Origin: Allodiplogaster sudhausi
Taxonomy: Eukaryota > Nematoda > Chromadorea > Rhabditida > Diplogasteridae
Assembly: GCA_945643635.1 (NCBI GenBank)
Contig: CALZFC010000006.1
Location: 11,123,501 to 11,187,500 of the forward strand
Length of the DNA stretch: 64,000 nucleotides
Reading direction: 5' to 3'
The position numbers and the translations under genes are program-made. The notes beneath the pieces were generated by a model. The model worked only from the letters and a program-made list of their open reading frames with translations, searched no databases and was not told the origin of the DNA. Below are positions 9,441-21,242 of the stretch, piece by piece; positions within the stretch are counted from its first letter, which is position 1; the number at the start of each line of letters is the position of its first letter.

Positions 9441-12400
9441 ATGGATCTTCTCTCCTCGACGTTCGCTACTCTTGTCATCATCTGTCAGTCTCTTGTCACT
9501 CCTCACAATCGAAATGACATCTATAGGACTTCTTTTGACCGTTTCTGTTTGTGCTTGGCACAAAACGAATTTAAATTTCTAATTTCAAACTGAATTTCTA
9601 ATTTAATTCGGCTGGAATAATATATGTGATAGAAAGAAATGTGTTGAGTGGGATGCCTTGCCCGCCGTCTTTCGGGCGACCGCTACGTAAGCGAGTTGCT
9701 GGAGCGGCTGCTCATGGACTACAACAAGAATGTCCGGCCAGTCAGAAATGCCTCCGACGCCCTCGTCGTCAAGTTCGGCGTCAATCTCTGTCGACTCGTT
9801 GATGTGGTAAGTCTTGCCGTTTATTTCTCCTTTTTTTCTTTTACGAACCATGTTCCTGTTTATTTCCAATTAATGCATAAGAAATCAATAGGCCAAAGGA
9901 ATTTATCTTTATTCATGTATAAATTAGCAGTGCGGATTCGGAGAGCCAAAAAAAACTCTTGACAGATTCGGCAGAGAAAGAAGATGAGCAAGAAAGCGTG
10001 AAAGAGTGAGAGAGAGTAAGAGTGAGAGAGAGAGAGCGAGAAAGAGACTGAGAGAGAAAGAGAGAGATAGGGATTCTAGAGAGAGTAGAGAGCGATTGAG
10101 AGCGGGGTTGAAAGGTCAATTGGTGTAATCTGTCAACCAGCGCCTCTCTGCATTCAATCATTCAAGTGATCACTCCATTGTTTAGAGGACTTATCCTGGC
10201 CAGATTTCCTTTAGCCGCATATATTGTGACATTATCAGCGGGTCTAATGATTTTTCTCTATTTTAGTTTTGATTTTTCTCTAATGTTCTATAAAAAGTAA
10301 AAGTGGATTATGTACTTGTGCATGATGTAAATACACAGACATATTTAATTTATCTGTTCGTTCGTTTCAACATTCAAAGTACCTTTTACAGGATGAAGTC
10401 AACCAGGTGCTCACAACAAGTCTGTGGCTAGATATGGTTAGAAAGTTGCAGTATTGAACAGAATGAAAAGAAATTTCAAAAGTGTCATTTCATTGTCTCT
10501 GAATCAACTAGGCAAAACATGTTAAGTGTATTTGCATTGATTTGGCTTTGATTCAGCAATGGCAAGACCGAAAGCTGGAATGGAATCCGGCAGAGTGGGG
10601 AGGAATCAGCAAGGTTCACATTCCCTCCGATCAGATCTGGACACCGGATATTCTTCTTTACAACAAGTTTATATTTTTCTCTTTTTTTGTTCTCATACAT
10701 TACAGTTTCTGAGAGTGTTTTCCAAGTAATTGTGCATGATTTGGAATCAAAATTAACAAAAACCTTAGACTTTGCCGCGGGCAATTTTCCAGCAAGTTGC
10801 CAGGGTAGCCTGTTGGCAAGGGCGCGGGTCCTAAAAACCCGTGGGCTAAGCTCTTCATGGGTTCGAATCCCGCCCATGGTAAACAGTTTATTTTCTTTTT
10901 TCGATTATTTTTGCAGTGCTGACGGAGATCCGAATATTAACGTGGTGAGTCTCGCGCTGGTTGAGTACACGGGAACAGTCTTCTGGATGCCTCCTTCCAT
11001 CTACAAGAGTCTCTGTCCGGTATGCACTTTCTATCTTCCTTCACTGAATATGTCTATATTCGATTGATTGCTTACCTCAGATCAATATCGAATATTTTCC
11101 GTACGACTTGCAAGAGTGCTTTCTCAAGTTTGGTGGATGGAGTAATGATGGTTGGTTTCTTTGCCATTTTAATTTTCATTTAAGTCATATTCATTTTCAT
11201 TTTTATATATTTAACTGAAAAACAAATTCGTGGTGAAGGAGGATGATCACCGGAGAAGTACATATGTGAGGTTCTAAATTGCCGGACCTTCGCACGCTTA
11301 CTTTCGCCTGTTTTATTTTACTCTAAGAGGTATTGTGCGACCGGCGTAATAGCAAGCGAGAATGAGATTGTCTACTCCAAGGACAGACGCGTGGCAATTC
11401 GAAACTGCATCCATTATTTTTCGGTGATTGTCCTCCTTTAAATATAAAAGTATATGAATTCAGGCCAAACGCTAGACATGCAACAGTTACCGCCGAACAT
11501 GGAGGACCGCATCGAGAGACGAGTCCTCTTTACATACATATTTACTCTTTCCTACAAGCTGTTGTTCTGTTCTAATCGATATCTGGAACAAGTATTGTGA
11601 CAGGTCGATGAGAATGGCGTGGAATTCGCATACCTCGAGAACGGAATGGGACTAGCTTTCTTCAGAGAGTTAGCCATTATTGCTAAAGCCATTAATGAAT
11701 GAATCAATATTCTGTGCTTATGTTGAGATCGGCAGAATGGGATCTCTTGAATGTGACGTCACGTCGCTACGCGCAGATCTACCCCGGCTGCTGTGGCCAG
11801 CAGTATTACATCGACATTCGATACAATATCACCATCCGCAGAAAAGGCATCTTCTTCACGGTCATGCTCACCATTCCATGCATGCTAATTGGTTAGTGAT
11901 CTACTTTTTAGCAAGGTCTGGATATTGAGTTGAAACAGACGCAGAGAGGAGTGGAAAGATGAAAGAGGCGAGTTTATTGTGAGAAGCGATTAGGAAAAAT
12001 ATGGATATGATTTAAAAAGAAAGATTGATATGAAGCGAATACGACGTCGTTCGTGTTCGTGGTGCCGCCGTGCGAGCACAAGATGACCTTCTCGATCTCA
12101 GTCTTCGTCGCCTTCTCCGTCTTCTATCTCGTACTCATCGAAATCATTCCTCCCACATCGCTTGTCCTTCCTCTCATTGGTCGCTCATTTCTATCGAATA
12201 TTTAATTGACTTTTGTAATCCAATTAATTTGTCATCTTTCAATTAAAGGAAAATATCTGCTGTTCACGCTACTAATGATCACCGTTTCCATCATTATCAG
12301 CGTGCTGAACATCAACATTTATCGCAGGTCGGGTTTTTCGTCATCAATGAACTGTATTCAAAAGGATTCCTTTTAATAATTGAATTCATTTTAATTATAT

Positions 12401-13355
12401 AGACAAGCCTTTACATCACCGATGCCTGACTGGCAGCGCTGGCTCTTCGTGCGAATGCTTCCGCGATACCTCAGGATAAAGATGCTCGTTAGTACTTCCT
12501 CTTTGAAAAACATTTTAACAAGCCATGTGTTATTAATAAAAATTGCGTTTAAACTATTGTTTGCAGTGACAGTTCAAACATTTGAAAAACATTTAGGACG
12601 ACGATGAGAAAGAGCAACAGGAGAAATCGGGCAGCACTGCTTCCTCTACTGTCGATTTACCACAAAGCAGCACTGGTAGTTGCAGTTTCATTATTTTATA
12701 TAATTTATGGAATTTTTAAAAAAAGTGCTTATTGATATTTCCCACATACATATTTGTGAAATGCTTAGCCGGCCAACCAACTCGGAAGTTGACGTCGCTG
12801 CCTTCTGCGAGGCCACGTCAACTCAGTCTGGCACAGGTTGCAGTCGGCTTCATTCTTGCCATTATTCAGATTCGTTGTTAACAATCTCGTTGACAGCTGC
12901 CAGCTTAGATCGATCTCGCCTTCAAGCAAGGAACCCCCGTTGATGCTCTCCATCTCTTTCGCAGGATTGCTCAGCAACTCGCTGTGATTTCTGCTAAATT
13001 CGTCAACGACGAAATGGAAGGAAAGGTACGGGCGTCAGTTAATCGATGCAATTGAACAATCTATTTGTTTTGGTGGTGACTCCCGTTTTAAATTTCCTAT
13101 TAATGTTTCTAGATTGCCTCTTCAAATTTCCTTAAATGTAACCATCTGCAGATTACGGACGAGTGGCGATTGATGGCGTTGACCCTTGATCGAGTCTGTC
13201 TTATTCTCTACTTGGCCCTGAACACGACGGCCACAGTTCTGTTCATCTGGAATGCTCAATCTCTCTACGACGTTCGCCCTTCGCTTGGACGCACTTCTGC
13301 ATTCAAACCTCTCTCTGGCGACACCGTTACCTTTGACACCATTTATGAGTTCTAG
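9441..13355 (+). CDS. Nicotinic acetylcholine receptor subunit, alpha type
   Basis: A Cys-loop ligand-gated cation channel subunit of the plasma membrane. Sixteen exons join in phase: 9441-9483, 9649-9806, 10392-10436, 10557-10666, 10917-11019, 11081-11150, 11464-11522, 11604-11668, 11728-11891, 12036-12179, 12249-12327, 12403-12487, 12597-12675, 12769-12836, 12909-13025, 13152-13355 (530 residues). A signal peptide is formed across exons 1 and 2. The Cys loop has 13 residues between Cys (about 152 and 166, with FPYD in place of FPFD). Vicinal CysCys at about 239-240 (YPGCCGQQYY) marks an alpha subunit. M1 is at about 259-281, M2 about 290-310 (then EIIPPTSLVLPLIGKYLLFT), M3 about 322-344 and M4 about 472-497. 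The tail ends at YEF. It looks closest to the nematode levamisole/UNC-38-like alpha group, but the subtype is not assigned. Exons 7-9 are the least certain junctions. Confidence 0.92.
10799..10881 (+). repeat. tRNA-Leu-like sequence in receptor intron 4
   Basis: The segment has an A-box-like TAGCCTGTTGG, an anticodon stem CGGGT/ACCCG with loop CCTAAAA (would-be anticodon TAA), a short variable arm (GGGC/GCTC) and a perfect B box, GGTTCGAATCC. The acceptor stem does not pair well and position 33 is C. It is more likely a tRNA pseudogene or the head of a tRNA-derived SINE than a working tRNA gene. The following GGTAAACAGT-TTATTTTC recurs at the left window edge. Confidence 0.5.
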
Positions 13356-13728
13356 CCTAAATTAAAGCGTTGATGTTCGTTAATGTTTGAAAACCTTTAA
13401 TAAGTCGTTAATAGGAAAAATATTCACTTGTGCAATGTTTTTTTCAGTGTGTGTTTGTTTTCTAAGAATCTTTTTTTCTTCTTCGAAGAATCTGTCATGC
13501 CGAACGATCTCCACATTCTCCGTTGGTAAGCATCATCCGTACTCTATGCGTGCAACACTTAGTCCTTATCAGGAGCTTGACTGCTTTAATCAGACATATG
13601 GTGACCATGTAAATATGATGAAATGTTTATTCAAATATAGACAGAATTTCAGAAAAAAGCAAAACAACATGAAAATAAGAATTGTCTGTATCTGATGCAA
13701 CAAAGTACGACTCTTCGCACTTATTATT
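13356..13728. other. 3' spacer between nAChR gene and receptor array
   Basis: This interval lies between two convergent gene ends. No exon or strong poly-A signal pair is recognised, and no other structure is seen. Confidence 0.5.
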
Positions 13729-15372
13729 TTAATCTCGGGAGAAATCTCGGGAAGATCCAGAAGATTGCTTGGCTGCCTTGGGTGCACTGAAGGGCAGAAC
13801 CTTCCGTCGGTGGGCGGCGCCACGAATGCCACGCACCACCCAGCGGAAAGGCCAGCAGATGAGATCTGCGGCCGCGCGGCGATAGGGGCGGAGGGAGAAC
13901 AGGAAGAGGAAGTAGTACGCAAAGCTGCAAGAAGCACTCATGCACGGTATAGCCCTGGCACTAGGTCGACCAAGGCCACTCCTTCAATGGTGAATTGGAT
14001 AGTGCCCCTGACTCAAGAGCTCAAATCCGTTGGGAAGAAACTCTTCGCCCACATACTATGTATGTACCCACAACACTACGTGTTCCTCTCGCTCTGGTCA
14101 AGAGCGCTGTGCACAGCTTGACATGAATATCCACTATGTATGATGTTTAACAATGCCTTACGGTGAAAACGAATACAACGCCCATGGCGAGTAATCCAAA
14201 AGCTGCATCCATGGAGAAAGTTGGATCCACGACAGGGGAAGCACGAAGGCACCTTAAATTAATAACATGTTTTTTGCCTTTTTGAATGTATACAAACATA
14301 TGTATAAAAATGTGTTTCCAACCGAGGAAAAAAATGATTGTAGGCGAGAAGTTAAAGATGGGTGCAATCAATGTGAAATCCAAGAGCAGTTGATTCGTGT
14401 TCATAAGAGCTTCGTAAGTCTTCGCCGACAGAGAGCTGCGCAACTAAACGTAATCCATCTCAACTGATGCATACACTCCATTCATTTTTTCCCCGCATCA
14501 AAAGTTTAAATCGAAATACCTGATGAGCACTGCGATAGCATACGAAAATTAAATTGCCCGCGGCTGCAAAATAGCAGGTGATGAGTAATCCTAAAAATAA
14601 TTTCTCATTTCGGATCGTTTCACATCTTTGAAGTCAAATCCAACCGTATGCAGGGAAGATAAAATTCACTATTTGCGGGCGACGGTGCATACCATCTCAC
14701 CGTCTTTTCGTTAGAATAACTCCAACGTGTTCAGAACCTGATGACTGTTTGCGCGTGAAACCAGCGAAAAAGTCGATTGCTTGTGCCCAAGCCGGCAGAA
14801 ATGGAGATGTAGTTTGAAAAGGAGCCTATAGCAAACATTAACAAATTGGATCGGGCATGAAATATTAATTTTTTTTCACCAATCAATGCAGTTCCAGAGA
14901 CAAATGTTGTGTTGCACGCGAAGACAATAAACAGCACGTGGTTTACTGTTGGAGAAAGCGTACTGAAGAAGCCCGTAAACAAAATCTTCTTAAGAAATGC
15001 ATCTTTTTAAAAGATATTGATAAGATCTCCTTAAAATAGATTTCAACCTGGTTGCTGCAAAGAAGAAAAGGCTGGGTGCTTCCCAAGAGGAGGGAATGCA
15101 AGATGCAACCAAGCAAGAGGGAAATGGATGGAACTCCAGCTGAGGCCTCATCCTGCGGGTTCTCAGGAGCACATCTCAAATATGCTAACTCAATGTAAGC
15201 TAAATCTCTGAAGGCACAAACTTGCTAACTTTTGAACGATGTAGATTAACAGAATTGCTGTTGACACAGATACAATGGAAATTGTAATTTGAACAGGGAA
15301 ATTGGCGTCGATGAAGGGTATCGCCGAGGAAAAGCGTAGCGTCAGAATTTCTTCTTCATTTTGAGAATCCAT
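13729..15372 (-). pseudogene. 7TM chemoreceptor-like gene, copy A (TM4 deleted)
   Basis: Same family as the five downstream copies. Recognisable exons, 5'-3': 15372-15230, 15174-15048, 14988-14880, 14825-14738, remnant 14695-14645, 14590-14520, 14443-14323, 14252-14162, 13924-13729. Signature blocks are present: a start block with NFPVQI, DEASAGVP with TQPFLLCSNQ, FTGFFSTLSP, GSFSNYISIS, TNQLLLDFTLIAPIF and FAYYFLFLFSLRPYRR. The exon encoding TM4 (97 nt in relatives) and the first half of the next exon (106 nt in relatives) are missing: only 92 bases separate the end of exon 4 from the end of exon 6. The splice phases no longer agree across the gap, so a 7TM product cannot be made. It is classed as a pseudogene by internal deletion. 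Confidence 0.75.
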
Positions 15373-16101
15373 AAAGCCTGAAATTTCATTTCTTTTGAAT
15401 GTCAAAACTGTAAGATTTAAAAAAAGTAAAATGAGACAAGAAACATTTATAATAAAAGGCTGAAGTGGACAAACCAGTGCTGTTGTGTTTTCAAAAGTAC
15501 TGGAATGTCCTATAGTCGTTGCCGTCTGGACGTGACTGTGCCTTCGCCCCATTCCGCCGCTTAACACCATTTACATAAAAGGACTAATGAAGAAGCGTAG
15601 GCAGACAGCCATGTGATTGATGAAAGCATCAATTTGGTTATCTTGAATTGGGATGACCAAGGAAACGCTCAGCTCACAAAAGAAATCAAATTACTGCAAA
15701 TCTAGCCGGAGTCAGAAATCATAAGCAGAGTAAATAGTCATCATATGCACGTGTATTTTTACGCCTTGTGACCAGCACAATCCTTGGCATGATGGTCATG
15801 TGCCACTTCAAGTATTCAACGACTTCTTCTCGCGGCAAGTCAATATTCATTCACCTCCATGCACAAATTGGTGTATTAAAAAAGAACATCACAAGCCTAC
15901 TACTTGAAATGAAGGACACAGAAAAATAAAAACAGAGTACCATCCAAGAGTTCGCTTGAATGTCTTCTTTGAATTGAGATGGCATTACTATTTACTTGGT
16001 TCAGAAATGAATATTTTCGCACGTCTTTCGGAGAATGACCTATTTACATATACATACGTACATTTATATACTAACAAGAAAATAAATGAGAAAATGGATG
16101 G
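15373..16101. other. Spacer between receptor copies A and B
   Basis: No exon of the receptor family or other gene is recognised. It presumably holds the promoter of copy A and the 3' end of copy B. Confidence 0.5.
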
Positions 16102-17914
16102 TTAGGGAGCTGCGGTTATCTTGTGCGGCGCAAAATTCGAAGGCAAGGTCATAGGGCAGAAGCCGGCACAGCTAAGCATCTGAGCCAGACCGCGGAAGGG
16201 ACGGAAGAGAATGTCAGCTGCTGCTCGACGATAGGGAGGGAAGGCGTAGAGAATGAGGAAGTAGTACGCGAATCTGCAGATTCATTTACTCTGTCTAAAA
16301 ATCCCGCTTTTTATAGCGAATCTGGACCATTTGTAACTTCGATAAATGTATATAGAAAGACCCGATATGCTATGTTTTTGTGGTAACAATGCAATGCTAA
16401 TGCGGTTCGTACGGCGTGAACGAAAAGAGAGCACATGGCGTGTAAGTGAGGAATTCCATCCATTGTCTCGTCCAGGAAGGCGGCAGAACAAAGGTGCCTG
16501 GGGAAGTTGGCATCAGAATACTACACACATCGAGTTTCTTTTGCTAACTGAATATAAACATTAATGTTGGTGTGAAGAGGAATATTGGAGCAATTAGTGT
16601 GAAGTCGAATAGAAGTCGATTTGAACTGAGAAGAACTTCATACCTCATTGCAGAAAGAGAGCTACGAAGCTAGAAAAAAGAGATTATTTCAGACAATTCA
16701 CCAGCTAACAGCAAGGATGATGCAAATGCTTGATATCTAATTATGAATCGGCTTACTTGTCGGAGATTGCGTTTAGAGACAAAAATGAAATAGCCGGCGA
16801 CCACGAAATTAGATCCGACAAAGAACCCTATCAATATATTTTGGAGTTTGTTTTGTTTCTCATTGCCAAACCATATCTAACCGGATGCTGGTAGAATGAC
16901 TTTAGTAATCCCTGCACCTCGTTCCATCTCCAGCATCGAATAGCGCGATTTCCAGATATAATATGGCGAGTCCTCAGGATATCTTTTCTGAATCAACAGA
17001 AAGTTACAATTTTAAGGATAAAAACGATAACATCTTCTAATTATAGTAACCTGCCAATTTCCTACGAAAAGACCAGTGAAGTGGGCAACTGCTGCATCCG
17101 AAATAATTATGCTTAATATCTCGTGTAAAGCATAAACCGTCATTCGCCTACAAATAATCGTTTATTTCGTTCTGCCCTGTATTCCACATGCGACCTCATT
17201 ACTGATTGTGCTTGAAACCAGCGAACGAGGCCGCTTCCCCCGCCCAGACTCCCTGTTATAGAGATGTAATTCGACAATGCTCCTTAAACATATATCTTGT
17301 GTTCCAACTCGTTTATAGTAAGCTAATTTTTTATGTAGTTATTTTTTTAACATCGATCATTCTTACCTATAAGTGCTGTTCCTGCGACGATACCAATGTT
17401 ACATATGAATATTGTTAATAATACGTAGTTCATAATGGGCGAGATGTTATTGAAGAAGCCAGTGAATAAAAGGATCTAGATATTTTTATAATACAAATTT
17501 CTTTTTTATCACATTAAAGGTCATAGAGCAAAGCATTTCTATACACCTGGCTACTGCATAAGATTACTGGCTGCGCACTTCCCCAGATAAGGGAATGCAC
17601 TATGCATCCGAGCAAGAGAATTATGGTTGGGACTCCAGCGGAGGCCTCGTCCTTTGGATTCTTTGGGGCACACCTTAATCATAAAGGGTTCTGTTAATCT
17701 TATTCAGATAATCTACAACATTTAATTTCAAACGAGAAAAAAACATATTTCAATCGGGTAACTTCAGAATGCTGTAGATAAGTAGCGTCGCTAATAGGAT
17801 GGATACAGTGGAAATAATGACTTCGACGAAGCTAGCTTCCAATATGAAGTCGAGCATAATACAAATGCCGACATTTCTCGTAAAAAAGTCGATGACAGAT
17901 GAATTACAACGCAT
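16102..17914 (-). CDS. 7TM chemoreceptor-like gene, copy B
   Basis: A predicted seven-transmembrane, G-protein-coupled-receptor-like protein of 375 residues. Ten exons, 5'-3': 17914-17763, 17673-17547, 17475-17367, 17282-17195, 17147-17051, 16987-16882, 16827-16757, 16669-16549, 16497-16413, 16273-16102. All junctions are GT-AG and phases match throughout. Membrane segments map roughly to exons 1, 2, 3, 5, 6/7, 8 and 9/10. Diagnostic blocks: CAPKNPKDEASAGVPTI, FTGFFNNISP, NYISITGSLG, HFTGLFVGNWQ, KRYPEDS, SNRLLFDFTLIAPIFLF and FAYYFLILYAFPPYRR. The last has FPPYRR where relatives have FRPYRR. The start was chosen as the Met giving the N-terminal length of its relatives. I could not place the family among named nematode receptor classes; a sensory role is inference from tandem clustering. 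Confidence 0.8.
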
Positions 17915-18351
17915 AGAAGCCTTGTAATAAGGTAACATCAACGGCTCCCTTGGCAGCTAGTAGAAGAGGCAAATTACTGGAGCTTAGAGAAACCGTGTCA
18001 TGCATGCCATACCTTGCGCGACTTAATCTAATCTCTAGCATTGCCTTCGAGCAAGATAATGTATTGAACATGTGGTCCTTGTGACTGTACATATCAAAAA
18101 TTAATTTTTTATCCCGTGATGTTTCGCCAAAATGGATCAGTACGCATGAATCTCGGAGCACAATTTTTGCAATAACCACTCAATTCATTGATTAAGTATA
18201 CTTGATAATGAGGCAAGCATGGGACATTTAGATAAATTTGTACTAATCCTACAAATGGTGTAGGTTGAAAATATTGTTTGGGCAATTGAATGAATATATT
18301 GTATGCATACGTAATGATATTCACCGTCGATTAATCAGGCAGGCAAATGTA

Positions 18352-20121
18352 TCAGCCACGCATCTCCGAAGGTTGGTGTGATATCTGGTTAGGCAATGAT
18401 TTAGAAGTCGCAGTCATGCGGACTCTGGCGGAGGCGCATAAGAATCGATGGCAGGGCCAGCAGAGAACGGCCGCCGCCGCGCGACGGTAGGGACGGAAGG
18501 CATAGAGAATCAGGAAGTAGTACGCGAAACTATTAAATGAGTTATAGGATTCAAAATACTTAACTGTTTAAGATTCTTACAACGCCAATACAATTGCACG
18601 TACGGTATTAGCGTATAAAGAGCCCAAGGAGTGTACGTGAGAAACTTCATCCATTGACTCGCCAAGGGAGCCGGCAGTGCAAAAGTTCCTGCGGAACTTA
18701 TAGGAGTGAGTATCTATTTACTGAGAATGAATCACATTTATTAGAATGATGAAAAGCAAAAGAACCCACAAATTTACTAACCCAACAGAAATACTAATGA
18801 TGGCGCGAAGAGAAAAATTGGTGCAATCAAAGTGAGAACGTAGAGAAGTCGATTAGTATTGAGAAGAGCTTCATAAGTCTGTGCTGGAAGAGAGTTGCGC
18901 AACTAAAAAGAGATATGCATGTATTTTAACGTGGGCAACGATGATCCGGTATAAAGGAAAGTACTTGTTAAGAGCCTTACTTGGCGAGTGTTACGATCAG
19001 AGACTGTAAACAAATACCCGGCGGCTGTAAAATAGCTTCCGACATAAACACCTGTTATTCATAAAACAATTTGTTTTAAACATATTTATTACTTTGAATG
19101 CTGGCTAACCGAATGCCGGAAAAATTACTTTCGCAATCCCAGATTCTTGGTGCAGTGGAAGCATGGAGTATCTTGTTTGCCAGAAATGAGCCAGCGAGTC
19201 CTCAGGATATCTTATCTGGATTATCATGTAATGATCCTCATGGAGACACTCAGACTGTTTGGGGAACGGGGGGAGGGTGGGGGGCTTGGAACGACCTCCC
19301 ACTGCCCGGTGAAAAGGCCAGTGAAGTGTGCAACTGAAACAAGCGAAATAAATACTCTCAACAGTTCGTGCAGAATATAAATTGCCGCTCGCCTAAATAT
19401 GATATTGTTCATTGTTACGTTATCAATATGCAATAGACCTGTTAGGCGATTGTGCTTGAAACCAGCGAATAAACCTGCTTCCAGAGTCTAGACTGCGTGT
19501 TATGGACACATAATTTGAAAAGGCACCTTCAAAATAACTTTCTTAAAAATTACGACTAGAGATGGCGCGTAATGTTTCAGACCAACCAATTAGTGCGGCT
19601 CCAGCGACAATGCCCGAGTTACAGACATACAATACGACTAGGATGTAGTTGCTAGTCGGCGAGACGTTGCTGAAGAAGCCCGTGAATATAAGGACCTACA
19701 AGTTATAGATAGATATTTACTTTATTACAATTCCAACAGAAGACAAAAATAATAATAGTAATGTAGTTGGACCTGGTTGCTGCACAAGAAAACAGGTTGT
19801 GCACAGCCAAAAAGAAGGGAATAGACCATGCATCCGAACAAAAGAATGATTGTAGGAACTCCAGTCGATGCCTCATATTTTGAATGTTTAGGAGCACATC
19901 TGAAATGCAAGTGTTCTCTCCATTATTTTCAAATTGGATTCGTTTATTTAAAAAAAGTGGATGCCAAAGGGCTGCTACTTTCGAACGCTGTAGATAAGAA
20001 GAGAAGCTGTTGAAATGGATATGATGGAGATGGAAACTTGGATGGAGAAATTAGCATCGAGTAACGTGGTCAGCGAAGAGATTGACTGTCCTAACGCTTC
20101 TTCATCAAAACGAATAGCCAT
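18352..20121 (-). CDS. 7TM chemoreceptor-like gene, copy C
   Basis: This 374-residue member of the same family has ten exons: 20121-19979, 19899-19773, 19695-19587, 19526-19439, 19392-19296, 19215-19110, 19051-18981, 18902-18782, 18688-18604, 18529-18352. Internal exon sizes (127, 109, 88, 97, 106, 71, 121 nt) are identical to copy B. Blocks include YEASTGVPTIILLFG, FTGFFSNVSPTSNY, HFTGLFTGQWE, IRYPEDSLAHFWQTRYSM, TNRLLYVLTLIAPIF and FAYYFLILYAFRPYRR. All acceptors end in AG and all donors in GT. The start Met lies directly upstream of AIRFDEEALGQ, matching the acidic N-termini of copies D and E. It appears intact. Confidence 0.82.
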
Positions 20122-21242
20122 GCTGCCGATAAATAAATGGATGATGTTGTAATTTTACTGTTATGGCATTTACCGTATAATTACTTTTGTTCTAATAAGA
20201 GTACAGGTGCATTTACTGCACTTCTATATGTATGTATATACCGTGCATGGAAAAGAAAGAACAATAAGTAACTAGAAAAATAAACGATGAAAATTTGCTT
20301 TGGAGAACTCTGTCAGAAGGAACGATTGAAAAGTTTTTGCAGGTATCAGCGGGAAGCTTGGAGTGACTATGGTAAGCAGGCCCTGTAGTGAATGTCCTCG
20401 CACTCCGCGTAGTATAAGTCAGTTAAAGTGATGTTGACTTGCCTGACTCACAAAGAAGCACAAATCACTTAACTCAGCCTTTGCATTACATAATATGAAC
20501 GAAGCAAAATGCTTACTAATCCACAGAGTCCAACAATTCAGGCAGAAAATTTTATTGGAATAATATGATTAGTTTTATTTATCTTTTTTATTCGCCTTCC
20601 ATACTAGCAACGAATTAAAGAAATCTTTACCTATTCTGTACCGATAGATACTACTTGTTCACAACAAAGTGAAATGGCCAATAAAACACCTTACGCTGCA
20701 TACAATACCATGTTTAAGCTTATTTCTGTGCCGGTGCAATTGACTTTAATAATTATCAATGTTTTAATCGGAACTAAATTACTCTAGAACAGTATAAATC
20801 TTCTTACAAAATAGTCGTTGAAAATAGGAAACGACAGAGATATGTGAGCTCTCCGAATTTGGACGTCTTCCGTGTCTGTTGAATAGTATTTAATTGCAAA
20901 CTCATAGAGACTAATGGTAAAGGGCAGGGCCAGAGGAGAAGGCCACTCGTTGCGTTGCGGAATTGCAATCCAGTCAATTCAATACTTATAATGTTATGCA
21001 AGAATAGTATAATTTCACACTCTCCTCTTGAACCTCTTGAATTATGACACTGGTAACAGAATGATTTCACATCGCCTCTGACATATCCGAGAGTATATTT
21101 GAACATCAAATTGGCTCAGTTTTTTGGTCTGGACCTTGGTATGATATTGAATGATCGTTCTAGTCAATTCGGTGATGTAAGAGAATGCAGATGAAGTATA
21201 AGAAAGTGCTAGATTTGTAGATTGCCCAGCAGTGTGTTTGGA
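20122..21242. other. Spacer between receptor copies C and D
   Basis: About 1.1 kb without recognised exons; some frames are open by chance. It is longer than the other spacers in the array and could hold decayed receptor sequence, but I see no family motif in it. Confidence 0.45.

Noticed and set aside
8991..9593. Long plus-strand open frame rich in Ser and Leu
   Set aside because: It is mostly translation of a CT microsatellite. Only its short MDLLSSTFATLVII segment (9441-9483) is used, as exon 1 of the acetylcholine receptor gene.
10799..10881. Functional tRNA-Leu gene
   Set aside because: The acceptor stem is mismatched and position 33 of the anticodon loop is C; kept only as a tRNA-like repeat.
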